A DNA stretch of 64,000 nucleotides from Planococcus lenghuensis (GTDB lineage Bacteria; Bacillota; Bacilli; Bacillales_A; Planococcaceae). This document shows positions 34,981-43,574 of this stretch, in pieces. Each line of letters starts with the position of its first letter. Position 1 is the first letter of the stretch. The translations under genes and the position numbers were made by a program. The DNA lies in the NCBI RefSeq assembly GCF_001999905.1, contig NZ_CP019641.1, forward strand, positions 1-64,000, read 5' to 3'. The notes beneath the pieces were generated by a model. It searched no databases. It had not been told where the DNA came from and was given only the letters and a program-made list of their open reading frames with translations.

Positions 34981-35008
34981 AAAAACCCTCTTCTGAGTTA
35001 AGAGGGCA
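34981..35008 (-). terminator. Terminator of XRE gene
   Basis: Stem CCCTCTT ... AAGAGGG just after the stop at 35017 with TTTTTT following on the minus strand. Confidence 0.75.
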
Positions 35009-35016
35009 GGAGAACA

Positions 35017-35325
35017 TTACGTTTCATCTTTTTTGGCTTCATATGCATCAAAGCGTTCAAAGATTTTATTCAGTTGCTGATTCTGGAAATCTTCACGGAA
35101 TGCCCGGACAAAGACCTCAGCCGGATCGATATCCAGCGTATTGCAATAATGGACGATCCAGCCGATCGAGACATTTTGCATTCCCCGCTCGATGAGAGAA
35201 ACCGTAGATCGATTTAATCCACTGTGCGCTTCGATGTCCTGCAGGGTCAGCTTTTTCTCTTTCCGGATCGCTTTTAGAGCGCTGCCGATTTTTTCGTAAA
35301 TATCGCTTTCATTTTTGGAAGTCAT
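35017..35325 (-). CDS. XRE-family regulator of the replication module
   Basis: 102 residues with a Cro/C1 HTH (IGSALKAIRKEKKLTLQDIE ... LNRSTVSLIERGMQNVSIGW) and a helical tail rich in charged residues. It is divergent from repA and separated from it by the antisense-RNA leader. Repression of a plasmid maintenance gene is the likely role; the target is not shown by the sequence. Confidence 0.85.
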   Translation of the reverse strand: MTSKNESDIYEKIGSALKAIRKEKKLTLQDIEAHSGLNRSTVSLIERGMQNVSIGWIVHYCNTLDIDPAEVFVRAFREDFQNQQLNKIFERFDAYEAKKDET

Positions 35326-35404
35326 AAAACGATTCCTTTCGGTTTTCGGTTCCGGTCTTTAGAAATCCATGTTATACTCAAACAAAATTTTATGTATATA
35401 TAAA

Positions 35405-35493
35405 AAAATCCCTACTAACTCTGCTGTTGGTGAGTTTGGCCGACCGTCAACAGCAGAGTTTCCACGTAGAGAAATTTCAAGGTTAACTTGATT
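35405..35493 (-). ncRNA. Antisense RNA controlling repA (candidate)
   Basis: On the minus strand a promoter (TTCACG at 35527-35522, 16 bases, TATAAT at 35505-35500) is followed about 90 bases on by a 13-bp stem AACTCTGCTGTTG/CAACAGCAGAGTT (35417-35460) and TTTTTTT. That forms a complete short transcription unit antisense to the repA leader. RepA_N plasmids such as pSK41 use such RNAs to set copy number. Confidence 0.7.
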
Positions 35494-35600
35494 ACGCTTA
35501 TTATAGCATAATCTCCGCAGCCGTGAACAGGCATATCTACCTGTTCAGCAGTCCCGCAACTCCTTCGAAATTTCTCTTTCCAAGAACCCATTAACGGAAC
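35410..35600 (+). promoter_or_regulatory. repA leader with long-range pairing
   Basis: The mRNA leader contains the stem matching the antisense RNA, GAACAGG/CCTGTTC (35525-35548) and AGAGAAATTTC (35468-35478) pairing with GAAATTTCTCT (35568-35578) just before the ribosome site. Alternative folds of this sort sequester the repA ribosome site in related plasmids. Confidence 0.6.
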
Positions 35601-35615
35601 GGAAGGAGATTCACC

Positions 35616-36617
35616 ATGACCAAGAAATACAATATCCAGGAAGAAACCGCCGAACGCTTTTACCGGCTCCCCAAACTCTTTTTTACCAGCTCCCGTTATA
35701 AAAAAATGAGCAATGACGCAAAAATTGCCTTTGCGATCCTCCAGGATCGGCTGGAACTGTCCATCCGCAATTCCTGGTATGACGAAGAAGGGAACATTTA
35801 CTTCCTGTACGGAAATGAGCACTTAGGGGAGATCCTCAACTGCAGCAAACCCACCGTCATCAAAATCAAAAAAGAACTCCAGAAAGCGGAACTCCTCGAA
35901 GAAAAACGGATGGGCCTCTCGCAGTCAAACCGGCTGTATTTGCTGAAGCCAGTGGCTGAGGAAGAGGACGTGGAAGAGATTCATTCACCCAAAAAAGACA
36001 CTGAAACCCTTGGCGCGCAACAGAAGTTAAAAAATTTAACTTCAAGAAGTAAAAAATCTTTACCTCAAGAAGTTAAAGATTTTAACCCTAATGATACTGA
36101 CTTTAGTGATACTGACTTTAAAGAAACTGAAAATAAGATCCATCCATCCCCGAGTGATACAGATATCCCGGAGGTTCTTCAACAGGTCCTGTCTAAAAAT
36201 CAAAAACGATTGATGGATGATCAAATTAATGTTGACGAAATCATTCTTCACTACCGGGCCCATAAAGACGTGCTAACTGATTATCAGTATGCGAATGCGG
36301 TCCAGTTCTCACTGGAAAAGACACCTGGCCGTATCCAGAATATCACGGCTCGCCTGACAAAAGCGGTAGCCGACAAGAAAAAGTGGCTGCAGCAGCAATC
36401 CCAGCCTGTACAAGCCCCAGTAGCCGGCAGACAGGAAAAACTGCCGGACTGGTACGAAGAATACCGGCATGAAGACGCCAACAAAGAAAAAAAGACGGCA
36501 TCCGCGGACAGTGAAGAACAAACCTCTTCTCCGCGAAACTTTGAAGCAGAGAAACAAGCATTGCTGAAAGAGTTGGACGAGAAAAGACAAAGATCAATGT
36601 CCGAGCGCTTAAATTGA
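35616..36617 (+). CDS. repA: RepA_N-family replication initiator
   Basis: 333 residues. The N-terminal RepA_N domain (RFYRLPKLFFTSSRYKKMSN, DAKIAFAILQDRLELSIRN, IYFLYGNEHLGEILNCSKPT) contains the winged-helix DNA-binding fold; a variable middle region is followed by a C-terminal host-specific region. Such initiators drive theta replication from an origin inside their own gene; short direct repeats at 36025-36085 fit that. AACGGAAGGAG precedes the start. The ISL3 element begins 20 bases after the stop. Confidence 0.93.
   Translation: MTKKYNIQEETAERFYRLPKLFFTSSRYKKMSNDAKIAFAILQDRLELSIRNSWYDEEGNIYFLYGNEHLGEILNCSKPTVIKIKKELQKAELLEEKRMGLSQSNRLYLLKPVAEEEDVEEIHSPKKDTETLGAQQKLKNLTSRSKKSLPQEVKDFNPNDTDFSDTDFKETENKIHPSPSDTDIPEVLQQVLSKNQKRLMDDQINVDEIILHYRAHKDVLTDYQYANAVQFSLEKTPGRIQNITARLTKAVADKKKWLQQQSQPVQAPVAGRQEKLPDWYEEYRHEDANKEKKTASADSEEQTSSPRNFEAEKQALLKELDEKRQRSMSERLN
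36025..36130 (+). other. Origin-like repeats inside repA
   Basis: Three degenerate repeats AGAAGTTAAAAAATTTAAC, AGAAGTAAAAAATCTTTAC and AGAAGTTAAAGATTTTAAC occur in tandem, each with internal symmetry, then TGATACTGACTTTA occurs twice. RepA_N plasmids carry their origin at this place in the gene. Confidence 0.7.
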
Positions 36618-36636
36618 TATATAACTAAAAAAATGT

Positions 36637-37946
36637 GGCTCATCACCAAAAGTCGGGGGTGACAGGCGTTCACCCGGTCTCCAAGCGGATTCGCAGGAAA
36701 AGATGGGCATCGTTCCGGTAGCCGTATCCCCGTCTTTTGATAAGTTTGATCTTATTGTTCGTTCCTTCCATAATGCCGTTTGATAAAGGGGACAGAATGG
36801 TTTCCAGTAATGCGGTTTCCCTAACGATCAGGCTCTTTGCGATTTTAGCTGCTGCCCGGCATCCATGGAACTGATAGCGCTTCATCCAGTCGGAAAGCCG
36901 TCGCCCTGCCTGTGTAGGTGTTGTCGCTTTGAAGACATACCGGATGTGCTGTAAAGCCTGATAGAGATGGCATAGGTGGCTGTCTTCCTCCAGCCAGCGG
37001 AATACATAGGCACGCTCTCCTTCAGTAAGAGCCGCCGGCTCACACGCCAGGCAACGGTCGATAAAGCGGACCGTGTGATGCTTTTTCGCCTCGATCAAAT
37101 ACCGGCGCCTCCTTTTGAGCGCCTCCGTAAAGAATTGAATGATATGGAAACGGTCCAGGATGTGGCCGGCGGACGGAAAGGTGGCTTGGATTGCCTTGGC
37201 CATGGCGGGTGCCAGATCGCTCACCACCACTTTCACAGATCCCTTCACCTTTGCCAGGACAGTTTTGATCGCCTCCTCGTCCCGTCCGCGGGCGACAGCC
37301 AGCACGCTTCCGGTATCGGCATTCAGCACACTGGTCGCATAGGAATGGCCTTTACGGAAAGCGAACTCATCGACACAGATCCGTTCCGCTTTTTCTTCTT
37401 TTGCCTGTTCTGGCGCATACCGGTAAAACCACCGTTCCACCGTGGTATATGGCAGCTGATACTCGGAGGCCACGTCCGAAAGGGCGCGGCCATGGCAGCG
37501 ACGGACGATTTCGCGACGGTAGGCAGCGGTGGAATAACGGATGAGCCCAAGCCCGTAATCGTAGGTGAACGTGTAGGCACAACCCAAGCAGCGCTGTCTG
37601 GGAACGGCTAGTTCAATCCACAGGGTACCAATATGCCAGGCATACCCATGGCGAAAGCGGCGGATTTTCCGATCATGGCGATGGGTTCTTCCGCCACAAA
37701 TCGGACAGCGGATACAGTGGGCCGGCGGATCGACTGGGAAAACAGCCGGCGCTTCATCGGATGGCGGAGAGACGGTAAAAAAGGCTGGCAATGGAATCAG
37801 GGATTTGATAAACTGGGTGCACAAAGCGAAAACTCCTATCGTGGTTTGTCTAGTCAACAATTACGATAACGGGGTTTTCGCTTTTTTTCTAATTTTTACG
37901 TTCAATCAACTTTCACTTACACAACCCCACGTTTCGGTGATGAGCC
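36637..37946. mobile_element. ISL3-family insertion sequence
   Basis: About 1.31 kb bounded by inverted ends GGCTCATCACCAAAAGT and, reversed at the right, GGCTCATCACCGAAACGT, and carrying one transposase. No matching 8-bp target duplication is visible: left flank ends AAAAATGT, right flank starts CTTTTTTT. The right end lies inside the Type ISP-like gene and the left end beside repA. Confidence 0.88.
36670..37860 (-). CDS. ISL3-family transposase
   Basis: 396 residues. The N-terminal zinc-binding region (CIRCPICGGRTHRHDRKIRR ... RCLGCAYTF) and helix-turn-helix precede the DDE domain with DLAPAMAKAIQATFP and LDRFHIIQFF, ending NGIMEGTNNKIKLIKRRGYG. Full length and apparently intact, so the element may still move. 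Confidence 0.93.
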   Translation of the reverse strand: MLTRQTTIGVFALCTQFIKSLIPLPAFFTVSPPSDEAPAVFPVDPPAHCIRCPICGGRTHRHDRKIRRFRHGYAWHIGTLWIELAVPRQRCLGCAYTFTYDYGLGLIRYSTAAYRREIVRRCHGRALSDVASEYQLPYTTVERWFYRYAPEQAKEEKAERICVDEFAFRKGHSYATSVLNADTGSVLAVARGRDEEAIKTVLAKVKGSVKVVVSDLAPAMAKAIQATFPSAGHILDRFHIIQFFTEALKRRRRYLIEAKKHHTVRFIDRCLACEPAALTEGERAYVFRWLEEDSHLCHLYQALQHIRYVFKATTPTQAGRRLSDWMKRYQFHGCRAAAKIAKSLIVRETALLETILSPLSNGIMEGTNNKIKLIKRRGYGYRNDAHLFLRIRLETG

Positions 37947-40071
37947 CTTTTTTTACGATTTTTCCATATATTGCACGTTCTAAATCTGACCAGTCTTCCT
38001 CTGTTAAAGAGAAGGATAACTGTTCTGTTCCTGGTTTCGGAGTTACAAGGCCATCCTCTGGTGAATCACCAACTCCAATAACTTGAATTTGCCCTGGTTT
38101 CTTTTTATTTAATTCAAGCTGATTGATTGTGGCGTCAAAACGCTCGTCTAATGAACGCAAAGCATTTAAAACTTCCCAAACGACGCGATATTTTTCATGA
38201 TTATCTAAGACTGTATTTGGATCTAGGCCAGCTGGAATACCAATAGGAAGGATTACATAACCATAGTCTTTTCCTTCTGCTTTACGCATAACACGTCCAA
38301 CTGCTTGAGCAATATCTATTTTTGATTTACGGGGTTTTAAGAACATTACAGCATCTAAATCAGGCACATCGACTCCTTCTGTTAAGAAACGAGCATTTGA
38401 TAAGATTCGGCAGGTTTGATTTGGAATTTCAGATTTTAACCAAGAGATCTTTTCGTTTTTTTGAAGAGCATTCATAGAGCCGTCAGCATGATCTATTTCA
38501 ACTGAAAACTGGTCTGTTTGATCACTAACCTCATTAATATATTCATCTACCACAGTTGAAAACATGTTCGTAATCAATTTCGAATCTTTGATTGTTCCCG
38601 TAAACGCAATTGCACGTTTCATCGGTGCTCCAAGTGTTTCATCTGACTGGCTTTTTCTTTTTACTAAACCATTCCAGCAGCCAATAATTTTTGTTACATC
38701 ATCAAATTCCAATTCGGATTCCCGAGCCAATAATTGTTGGAACCGACGAGCTATGACTTCTTCATCTACAGCGAGCACCATTACTTTGTAGTCAGTCAAA
38801 ATGTCTTTTCGAATTGCATCTCCAAAACCGATACGATAGAATTCCTTTCCGTAAATGGAAGGATCGCTCATATCAGCGATCAGCACTGACATTTCTTCGG
38901 CCTTCTTTTTTGCATCCTCTCCATAAACACGAGGCGTTGCTGTTTGGTATAGTCTTTTGGTCGTTTTGATATTGCTGTCAATATGTACTTTAGTAAAAGC
39001 TGAAGCTTCTTTTCCGCTCTCAGTTGCGCCAGTCGTGCGATGCGCTTCATCACAAATAACCAAGTCAAAATCATAGAAACCGTTCTTCTGGGCTTCGATC
39101 ACAACGTCAATTGATTGGTACGTCGAAAATACTGTCAAGAAATTGCCTGGTAACTCACTGCTTTCAATCTGATCTTTGTAGAAGAGTAACTTCTCTTGAT
39201 TAGTCGTAGCAGGATAGCCTAAGTCTGCCGCTGCGATGTCCTCTAATTCATTATTGCTTTCTGCTTTAGTTACTTTTCTATCTGAACATACGGCAATAGC
39301 ATCCATATTGAAGTTTGTATCTGCAGTCCAGCTTCTTAAAGTTTGAGAAAGAAGTTGAATACTTGGAACAAGATACAAAACTCGAAAAACATCCTTTTTC
39401 TCTAAAGCCATTTTTTCAGCAATCGCCATGGAAGTATAGGTTTTTCCTGTACCTGGAGCCATAATCAGCTTTCCACGTTCTGTAGTTTTAAATCCTTCCA
39501 TTACTGCTTCGATTGCTGGAATCTGATGGACTCGTGGCTTTTTCTTTTCTTGAAGTTGTACAGCTGTAGGATTGCTAAAAGAAAATGAAGACCAATCAAT
39601 CTTACTTTCTCTTAAATCTGCTAGAGATATACGAGCAATTGTTTTATCTCTAAATTTCAGAGCATCATCGGCATTGTTACTCCAACGGTCTGTCGTTGTA
39701 ATAATAATCCCTTCCGCATAATATTGCTTTCCGACTTCATTTAAAAATGAGTCGATATGCGCTTTCTGAATAATCGTATCTTCTGAGTGAAATTTACATT
39801 GAATAGCGACTAACTCACCTGTTTCGTGTTTTCTTGCTACTAGATCTACTCCGGTATCTTTCTTAGGGATTTTATATTCAGCTGGAACATCACTCAATTT
39901 CCAGACTTTATCAAATAAACGAGCATACATTGGCTCGTTTTCAAAATAAGCAGCAACAAGTAATTCAAACAAAGTTCCTCGATCACGTTGTGCATGTGGA
40001 ACTATATCAATTTCTTTAATTAGATCTATGAAAGAACGCATACCCTCACGAGCTGTAACATCAATATCCAT
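37906..40071 (-). pseudogene. Type ISP-like restriction enzyme, truncated by ISL3
   Basis: 721 codons from ATG 40071 (TAGGAGG upstream). The N-terminal Mrr-like nuclease (GVDLVARKHETGELVAIQCK) is followed by a superfamily 2 helicase-translocase: MAPGTGKTYTSMAI, VICDEAHRTTGA and QAVGRVMRK. The order nuclease-helicase is that of single-chain LlaGI/LlaBIII enzymes of about 1,570 residues, which continue into an adenine methylase and a target-recognition domain. Here the frame enters the ISL3 right end and stops with IS-encoded residues LITETWGCVSES. The methylase and recognition parts are absent from the window. DNA cutting is presumably lost. Confidence 0.82.
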
Positions 40072-40167
40072 TTCAATCCTCCTAAATTAGCCGAACGATA
40101 AAAAATATAGCTATTTTAAGTATAAATATAACCTTTAAAAAAGAAAGAAGAATTTATAAGTGGTTGA

Positions 40168-40219
40168 ACTGAACCCCAAACAGTAGACACTTTAAAAAAA
40201 GAAACCGTTTTGGGGTTAA
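40168..40219. terminator. Hairpin, possibly an IS3-type end
   Basis: AACCCCAAA ... TTTGGGGTT around an A-run. It could serve as a terminator for the 86-residue gene; CCCCAAACAGTAGACA also looks like the end of an IS3-family element. Confidence 0.5.
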
Positions 40220-40225
40220 TTCACA

Positions 40226-40486
40226 TCAATCCGGGTCTTTTTTTAAAAAAACCGAATTTCGGGCGATGTACGTTAATAATTCCATTTGCCCCCCGTACCA
40301 TTTTTCTACGAGTTCCATTGTAGGTAATTTAAATAAATCTTTTATAAATTCATCTTCGAGAGTTTCAACTGCTATGTAATCAGTCACTGTACTACGTGGC
40401 CAAGAGTGTTTCCCTTTCAAGGACGCCGGGACAATGCCTAATAGATTTCTTCCGAGTACTTCCGGATCTAGTTGTTGAACTTTCAT
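40226..40486 (-). CDS. Small hypothetical protein beside FRG gene
   Basis: 86 residues from ATG 40486 (AAAGGTGG upstream). It begins MKVQQLDPEVLGRNLLGIVP and ends with a basic Lys tail. No recognised domain. It follows the FRG-domain gene by 58 bases on the same strand, so the two may act as a pair. Confidence 0.6.
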   Translation of the reverse strand: MKVQQLDPEVLGRNLLGIVPASLKGKHSWPRSTVTDYIAVETLEDEFIKDLFKLPTMELVEKWYGGQMELLTYIARNSVFLKKDPD

Positions 40487-40544
40487 TTCTTTTCCACCTT
40501 TCTTATTGAATAGCAACTTGACCCAAGGCATTTATTGCTGTTTT

Positions 40545-41354
40545 TTATTTAAAAATATTTAGCTTTAATGATTTGCAAAACCCTTCAAGTCCAGGGTAAA
40601 TCGTTTCATGGGTTATGTTCATCTGAATCAGTTTGAACCACCAGTATTGTAAGTCATCGTTATCGAATATTAGTTTTACAGCTGTTTCTTCGCCGTTTAA
40701 AAGCCCATTCTCAATGCCATAATCTTTAAGAATGTCGTCAAATGTCATGTTAATTAAACTAGGGACTAAAAATAATCCTTGTTGAACCCTTAACCGGTGA
40801 TTCTTTTCGATTGCGTGATACGGGTATAGAAAAGGTTTGATGGGATTGCGCGTGTCATAAAAAATTCTATTTCTTTGAAAAGCATTAACGGAAATGGATT
40901 CATTGAACTGGTTGATTTGCTTTAAATTTAATGCATAGATGCAAAACCTCTTCGTTGCTCCATCTAACGCAAAAAAGCTGGCGATAAATGGAGAATGGGT
41001 CCAATCCAGGAAGCGTGTGGGTGTTCCGTAGTGTTGCATGACGGAAAAAGTGGTCAATCTCTCTTCAAGCCAATCTTCCATAACATCATCATTTTTGGGC
41101 TCTGAAATTTGAAAGTTGGAATACAACTTATAAGAGGATTTAAATTCTTCTTCCATTTTTCGTTCGATTTCTACACATTTTTTATTGTCAATATCACTTT
41201 TAAATGCTTTACATTCTCGATGTAGGGAAGATTCCAGAAGCCATTGCTCTGAATTTTGCCCACGGTAAACCCAATGTTTATCACTGAATCGTTCAATATG
41301 TTGATTGAATTGTTTCCAATCCGTCACTATAATTTCTTTCCACAATGTCAGCAC
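40545..41354 (-). CDS. FRG-domain protein
   Basis: 269 residues with FRG-domain signatures HWVYRGQNSEQWLLESSLHR near the N-terminus and SVMQHYGTPTRFLDWTHSPF, then IASFFALDG. The domain occurs in uncharacterised proteins commonly found in defence islands and phage-related regions; its activity is not established. Neighbours on both sides are defence-type genes. The start chosen leads straight into the domain. Confidence 0.83.
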   Translation of the reverse strand: MLTLWKEIIVTDWKQFNQHIERFSDKHWVYRGQNSEQWLLESSLHRECKAFKSDIDNKKCVEIERKMEEEFKSSYKLYSNFQISEPKNDDVMEDWLEERLTTFSVMQHYGTPTRFLDWTHSPFIASFFALDGATKRFCIYALNLKQINQFNESISVNAFQRNRIFYDTRNPIKPFLYPYHAIEKNHRLRVQQGLFLVPSLINMTFDDILKDYGIENGLLNGEETAVKLIFDNDDLQYWWFKLIQMNITHETIYPGLEGFCKSLKLNIFK

Positions 41355-41634
41355 CTCGGTATATGCAAAGTATGCTTGCCTTATATTTCCATTTACTATT
41401 ATACAAAACTTGAAGAAGGAAAAGTAGACTTCTTTATAGTTTATAGCTTTTATAAAATGAGGATTTTGAGAGGAAAAGAAAAGGTGACTTAGATCTACTT
41501 CTCTTTTTAAATATTCCTATTAAAACCTGTTCCAAAATCTATGCTGTACTTGAATCTATCAATATTGTCGGAAGTTTTGGTAAGCTTGAAAATATATTAA
41601 TTATCCTGATTCTAAAATAGGGCGGAGGAAGAGG

Positions 41635-42369
41635 ATGACCAATTTTGAATCTCTTATTCAGAACTTGTTTAAAGAAGAAATTGAAATATTTCTCGTGACA
41701 AAAAAAGAACATAAGACATTGAAAAAGAAGCGGTATTTAACGATGAAAGAAACAGCAGCAGAAACAGGGATTGATTCCTATGTACTTAGAAGGCTCACCT
41801 ACGAAAGAGCAATGCCTCATCGGAAAGTTGGCAATCGATTGATATTTGATTTAAATGAGATACAGGATGCGATTCAGTCTTATAAGGAAAATCACTGGTC
41901 GGATAGTGAAGGGGTATGGGATGTCAAAGCGGTATTGCGAGAGTTAAAGGATAATGAAATTAAAAAGGAGGCACCACTCATGATTGATGAAGTTATCCGA
42001 TCCATTATCCAAGAGGAGTTAGAAAAAATCGGAGAAGAACTTCGCCATAAGTCGGTAAAGGAAAGAGATTCCTACTTGGGGCGCACTGTATTAACACTTC
42101 GGGAAGCTGCAGAACATTTTCGCGTCAGTTATGGAACGATTAACCTCTTGATTAAAGAAGACGGTATGCCGCATTTAAAAATTAACAGTCGAAGACTTAT
42201 TGTACTGGAAGAAGCGGAAGAATTCCTATGGCGAGAAACTGCAAAATCGTATAGCAATGATGGGAATATATATTGGCAGCGAATTCTTCAAAAAATAGAT
42301 GCAGCAGAATCGAAACGAGTTTCTGCATATGAAAAAGCATTAAATAGATTAGAGAACTACCCTGATTAA
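41635..42369 (+). CDS. Tandem MerR/excisionase-type HTH protein
   Basis: 244 residues with two homologous DNA-binding modules: YLTMKETAAETGIDSYVLRR ... RAMPHRKVGNRLIF (about 33-78) and LTLREAAEHFRVSYGTINLL ... GMPHLKINSRRLIV (about 152-196), linked by a helical spacer. Each is of the HTH_17 type used by excisionases and small regulators. The AGGAAGAGG site precedes the start. It lies just upstream of CBASS, so it may regulate it, or act at an attachment or partition site. No family name is recognised for the double form. Confidence 0.75.
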   Translation: MTNFESLIQNLFKEEIEIFLVTKKEHKTLKKKRYLTMKETAAETGIDSYVLRRLTYERAMPHRKVGNRLIFDLNEIQDAIQSYKENHWSDSEGVWDVKAVLRELKDNEIKKEAPLMIDEVIRSIIQEELEKIGEELRHKSVKERDSYLGRTVLTLREAAEHFRVSYGTINLLIKEDGMPHLKINSRRLIVLEEAEEFLWRETAKSYSNDGNIYWQRILQKIDAAESKRVSAYEKALNRLENYPD

Positions 42370-42771
42370 AACAACTGCATTAGCTATCATAATAAAAAGC
42401 TGAAAATTATTATTTTTATTATGAAAATTATGTTTTAAAGCAAGTAGGACAACTAATGGCCAAGCATAAAGGAGACATAGTAGGTGGCGCGTTAAAACCC
42501 TAGCAAGCAAGTCTTCTAATAAGAAATAAAAAAGCTGTGCAGCAGGAGTTTTAAAACGGCATCAAGACACTGAGCATTGCTTCATCTTTTTAATATAAAT
42601 GCTTAGCTTCAAAATTGAAGTTTCAGTGCTTTGTTTTGAGTTTCTTCTATAATTATAAAGAAATATCTAGATAGATAGAATCTTTGCAAGGAATACCAAA
42701 TGGAATGTATGTTCCCTGTTTTGTTTATCTGTTATAGTAAGGAAAGACATAATTAACAAGGGGGAAGATCA
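42370..42771. other. 400-bp leader region of the CBASS operon
   Basis: No gene is seen. A short inverted repeat CTTCAAAATTGAAG lies at about 42606-42620. The region just before the CD-NTase gene is AT-rich and contains TTATAGT near 42730, a plausible -10. Confidence 0.45.
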
Positions 42772-43560
42772 ATGAGCGTGCAATCCCATTTAAGTAGTTT
42801 ATCTAGCGCATTGAATTTACAGCAAGAAGAAAAGGATAAAGTAAGTAAATCGGTAGATACTTTATCGAGCAGATTAAATACCTATTTTAGTCGAGATTTA
42901 GATGGTCACTTTAAATTCGGCTCTTATACTCGAAGAACAGTATTGCCGAGAAAAGCAGACGAAAACTCAGATGTTGATTACATGGTTGTCTTTAAAAATC
43001 CCTACGAATACAAACCTCAAACGCTACTCAATCATTTAAAAGCATTTGTGAATAAATACTATTATAGCTCTGAAATCTATCAATCTCACCCAACGATAGT
43101 GCTTGAGTTAAATCATATTAAGTTTGAGTTAGTTCCAGCCAAAAAGGATTTTTTGGGGAATCTATATATTCCTTCTCCGTCCTCCTCTTATACTGAATGG
43201 ATGATTACCCAACCAAATACGTTTAATAGTAAGTTATCAGATGCCAATGCAACTTATCATAATCAAATTAAGCCGCTAGTCCGGCTATTAAAGTATTGGA
43301 ATAGATTGAACGGAAGCCATCGCACTCCGTATTTACTAGAAAAGTGGGTTGTAGATAACTATTATTGGAACTGTATTAATATTAAAGAATTTGTCTACAG
43401 TACCTTTGAAAAACTCGATTACGATTACACAGATTCCCAGAATTACAAAGACAAAGTAAATCGGGCTAAAAGAATAATTGCAAAAACGAAAGAATTGGAA
43501 AGAGACAACTTGCCAATCTCAGCAGAGAATGAAATAAAAAAACTTTTTCCAAACTTTTAA
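42772..43560 (+). CDS. CBASS CD-NTase (cGAS/DncV-like nucleotidyltransferase, SMODS)
   Basis: 262 residues. The nucleotidyltransferase core is complete: GS at 50-51 in FKFGSYTRRTVLP, the metal-binding D67 and D69 in SDVDYMVVF, and the third acidic residue E119 in FELVPA. After it, ANATYHNQIKPLVRLLKYWN and the helical spine follow. On phage infection such enzymes make a cyclic oligonucleotide; the product here cannot be read from the sequence. GGGGGAAG precedes the start. The effector begins 14 bases downstream. Confidence 0.88.
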   Translation: MSVQSHLSSLSSALNLQQEEKDKVSKSVDTLSSRLNTYFSRDLDGHFKFGSYTRRTVLPRKADENSDVDYMVVFKNPYEYKPQTLLNHLKAFVNKYYYSSEIYQSHPTIVLELNHIKFELVPAKKDFLGNLYIPSPSSSYTEWMITQPNTFNSKLSDANATYHNQIKPLVRLLKYWNRLNGSHRTPYLLEKWVVDNYYWNCINIKEFVYSTFEKLDYDYTDSQNYKDKVNRAKRIIAKTKELERDNLPISAENEIKKLFPNF

Positions 43561-43574
43561 GGGGTAATCTACAT

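Noticed and set aside
36637-37946. Target-site duplication for the ISL3 element
   Set aside because: The 8 bases on the two sides do not match, so simple insertion could not be shown.
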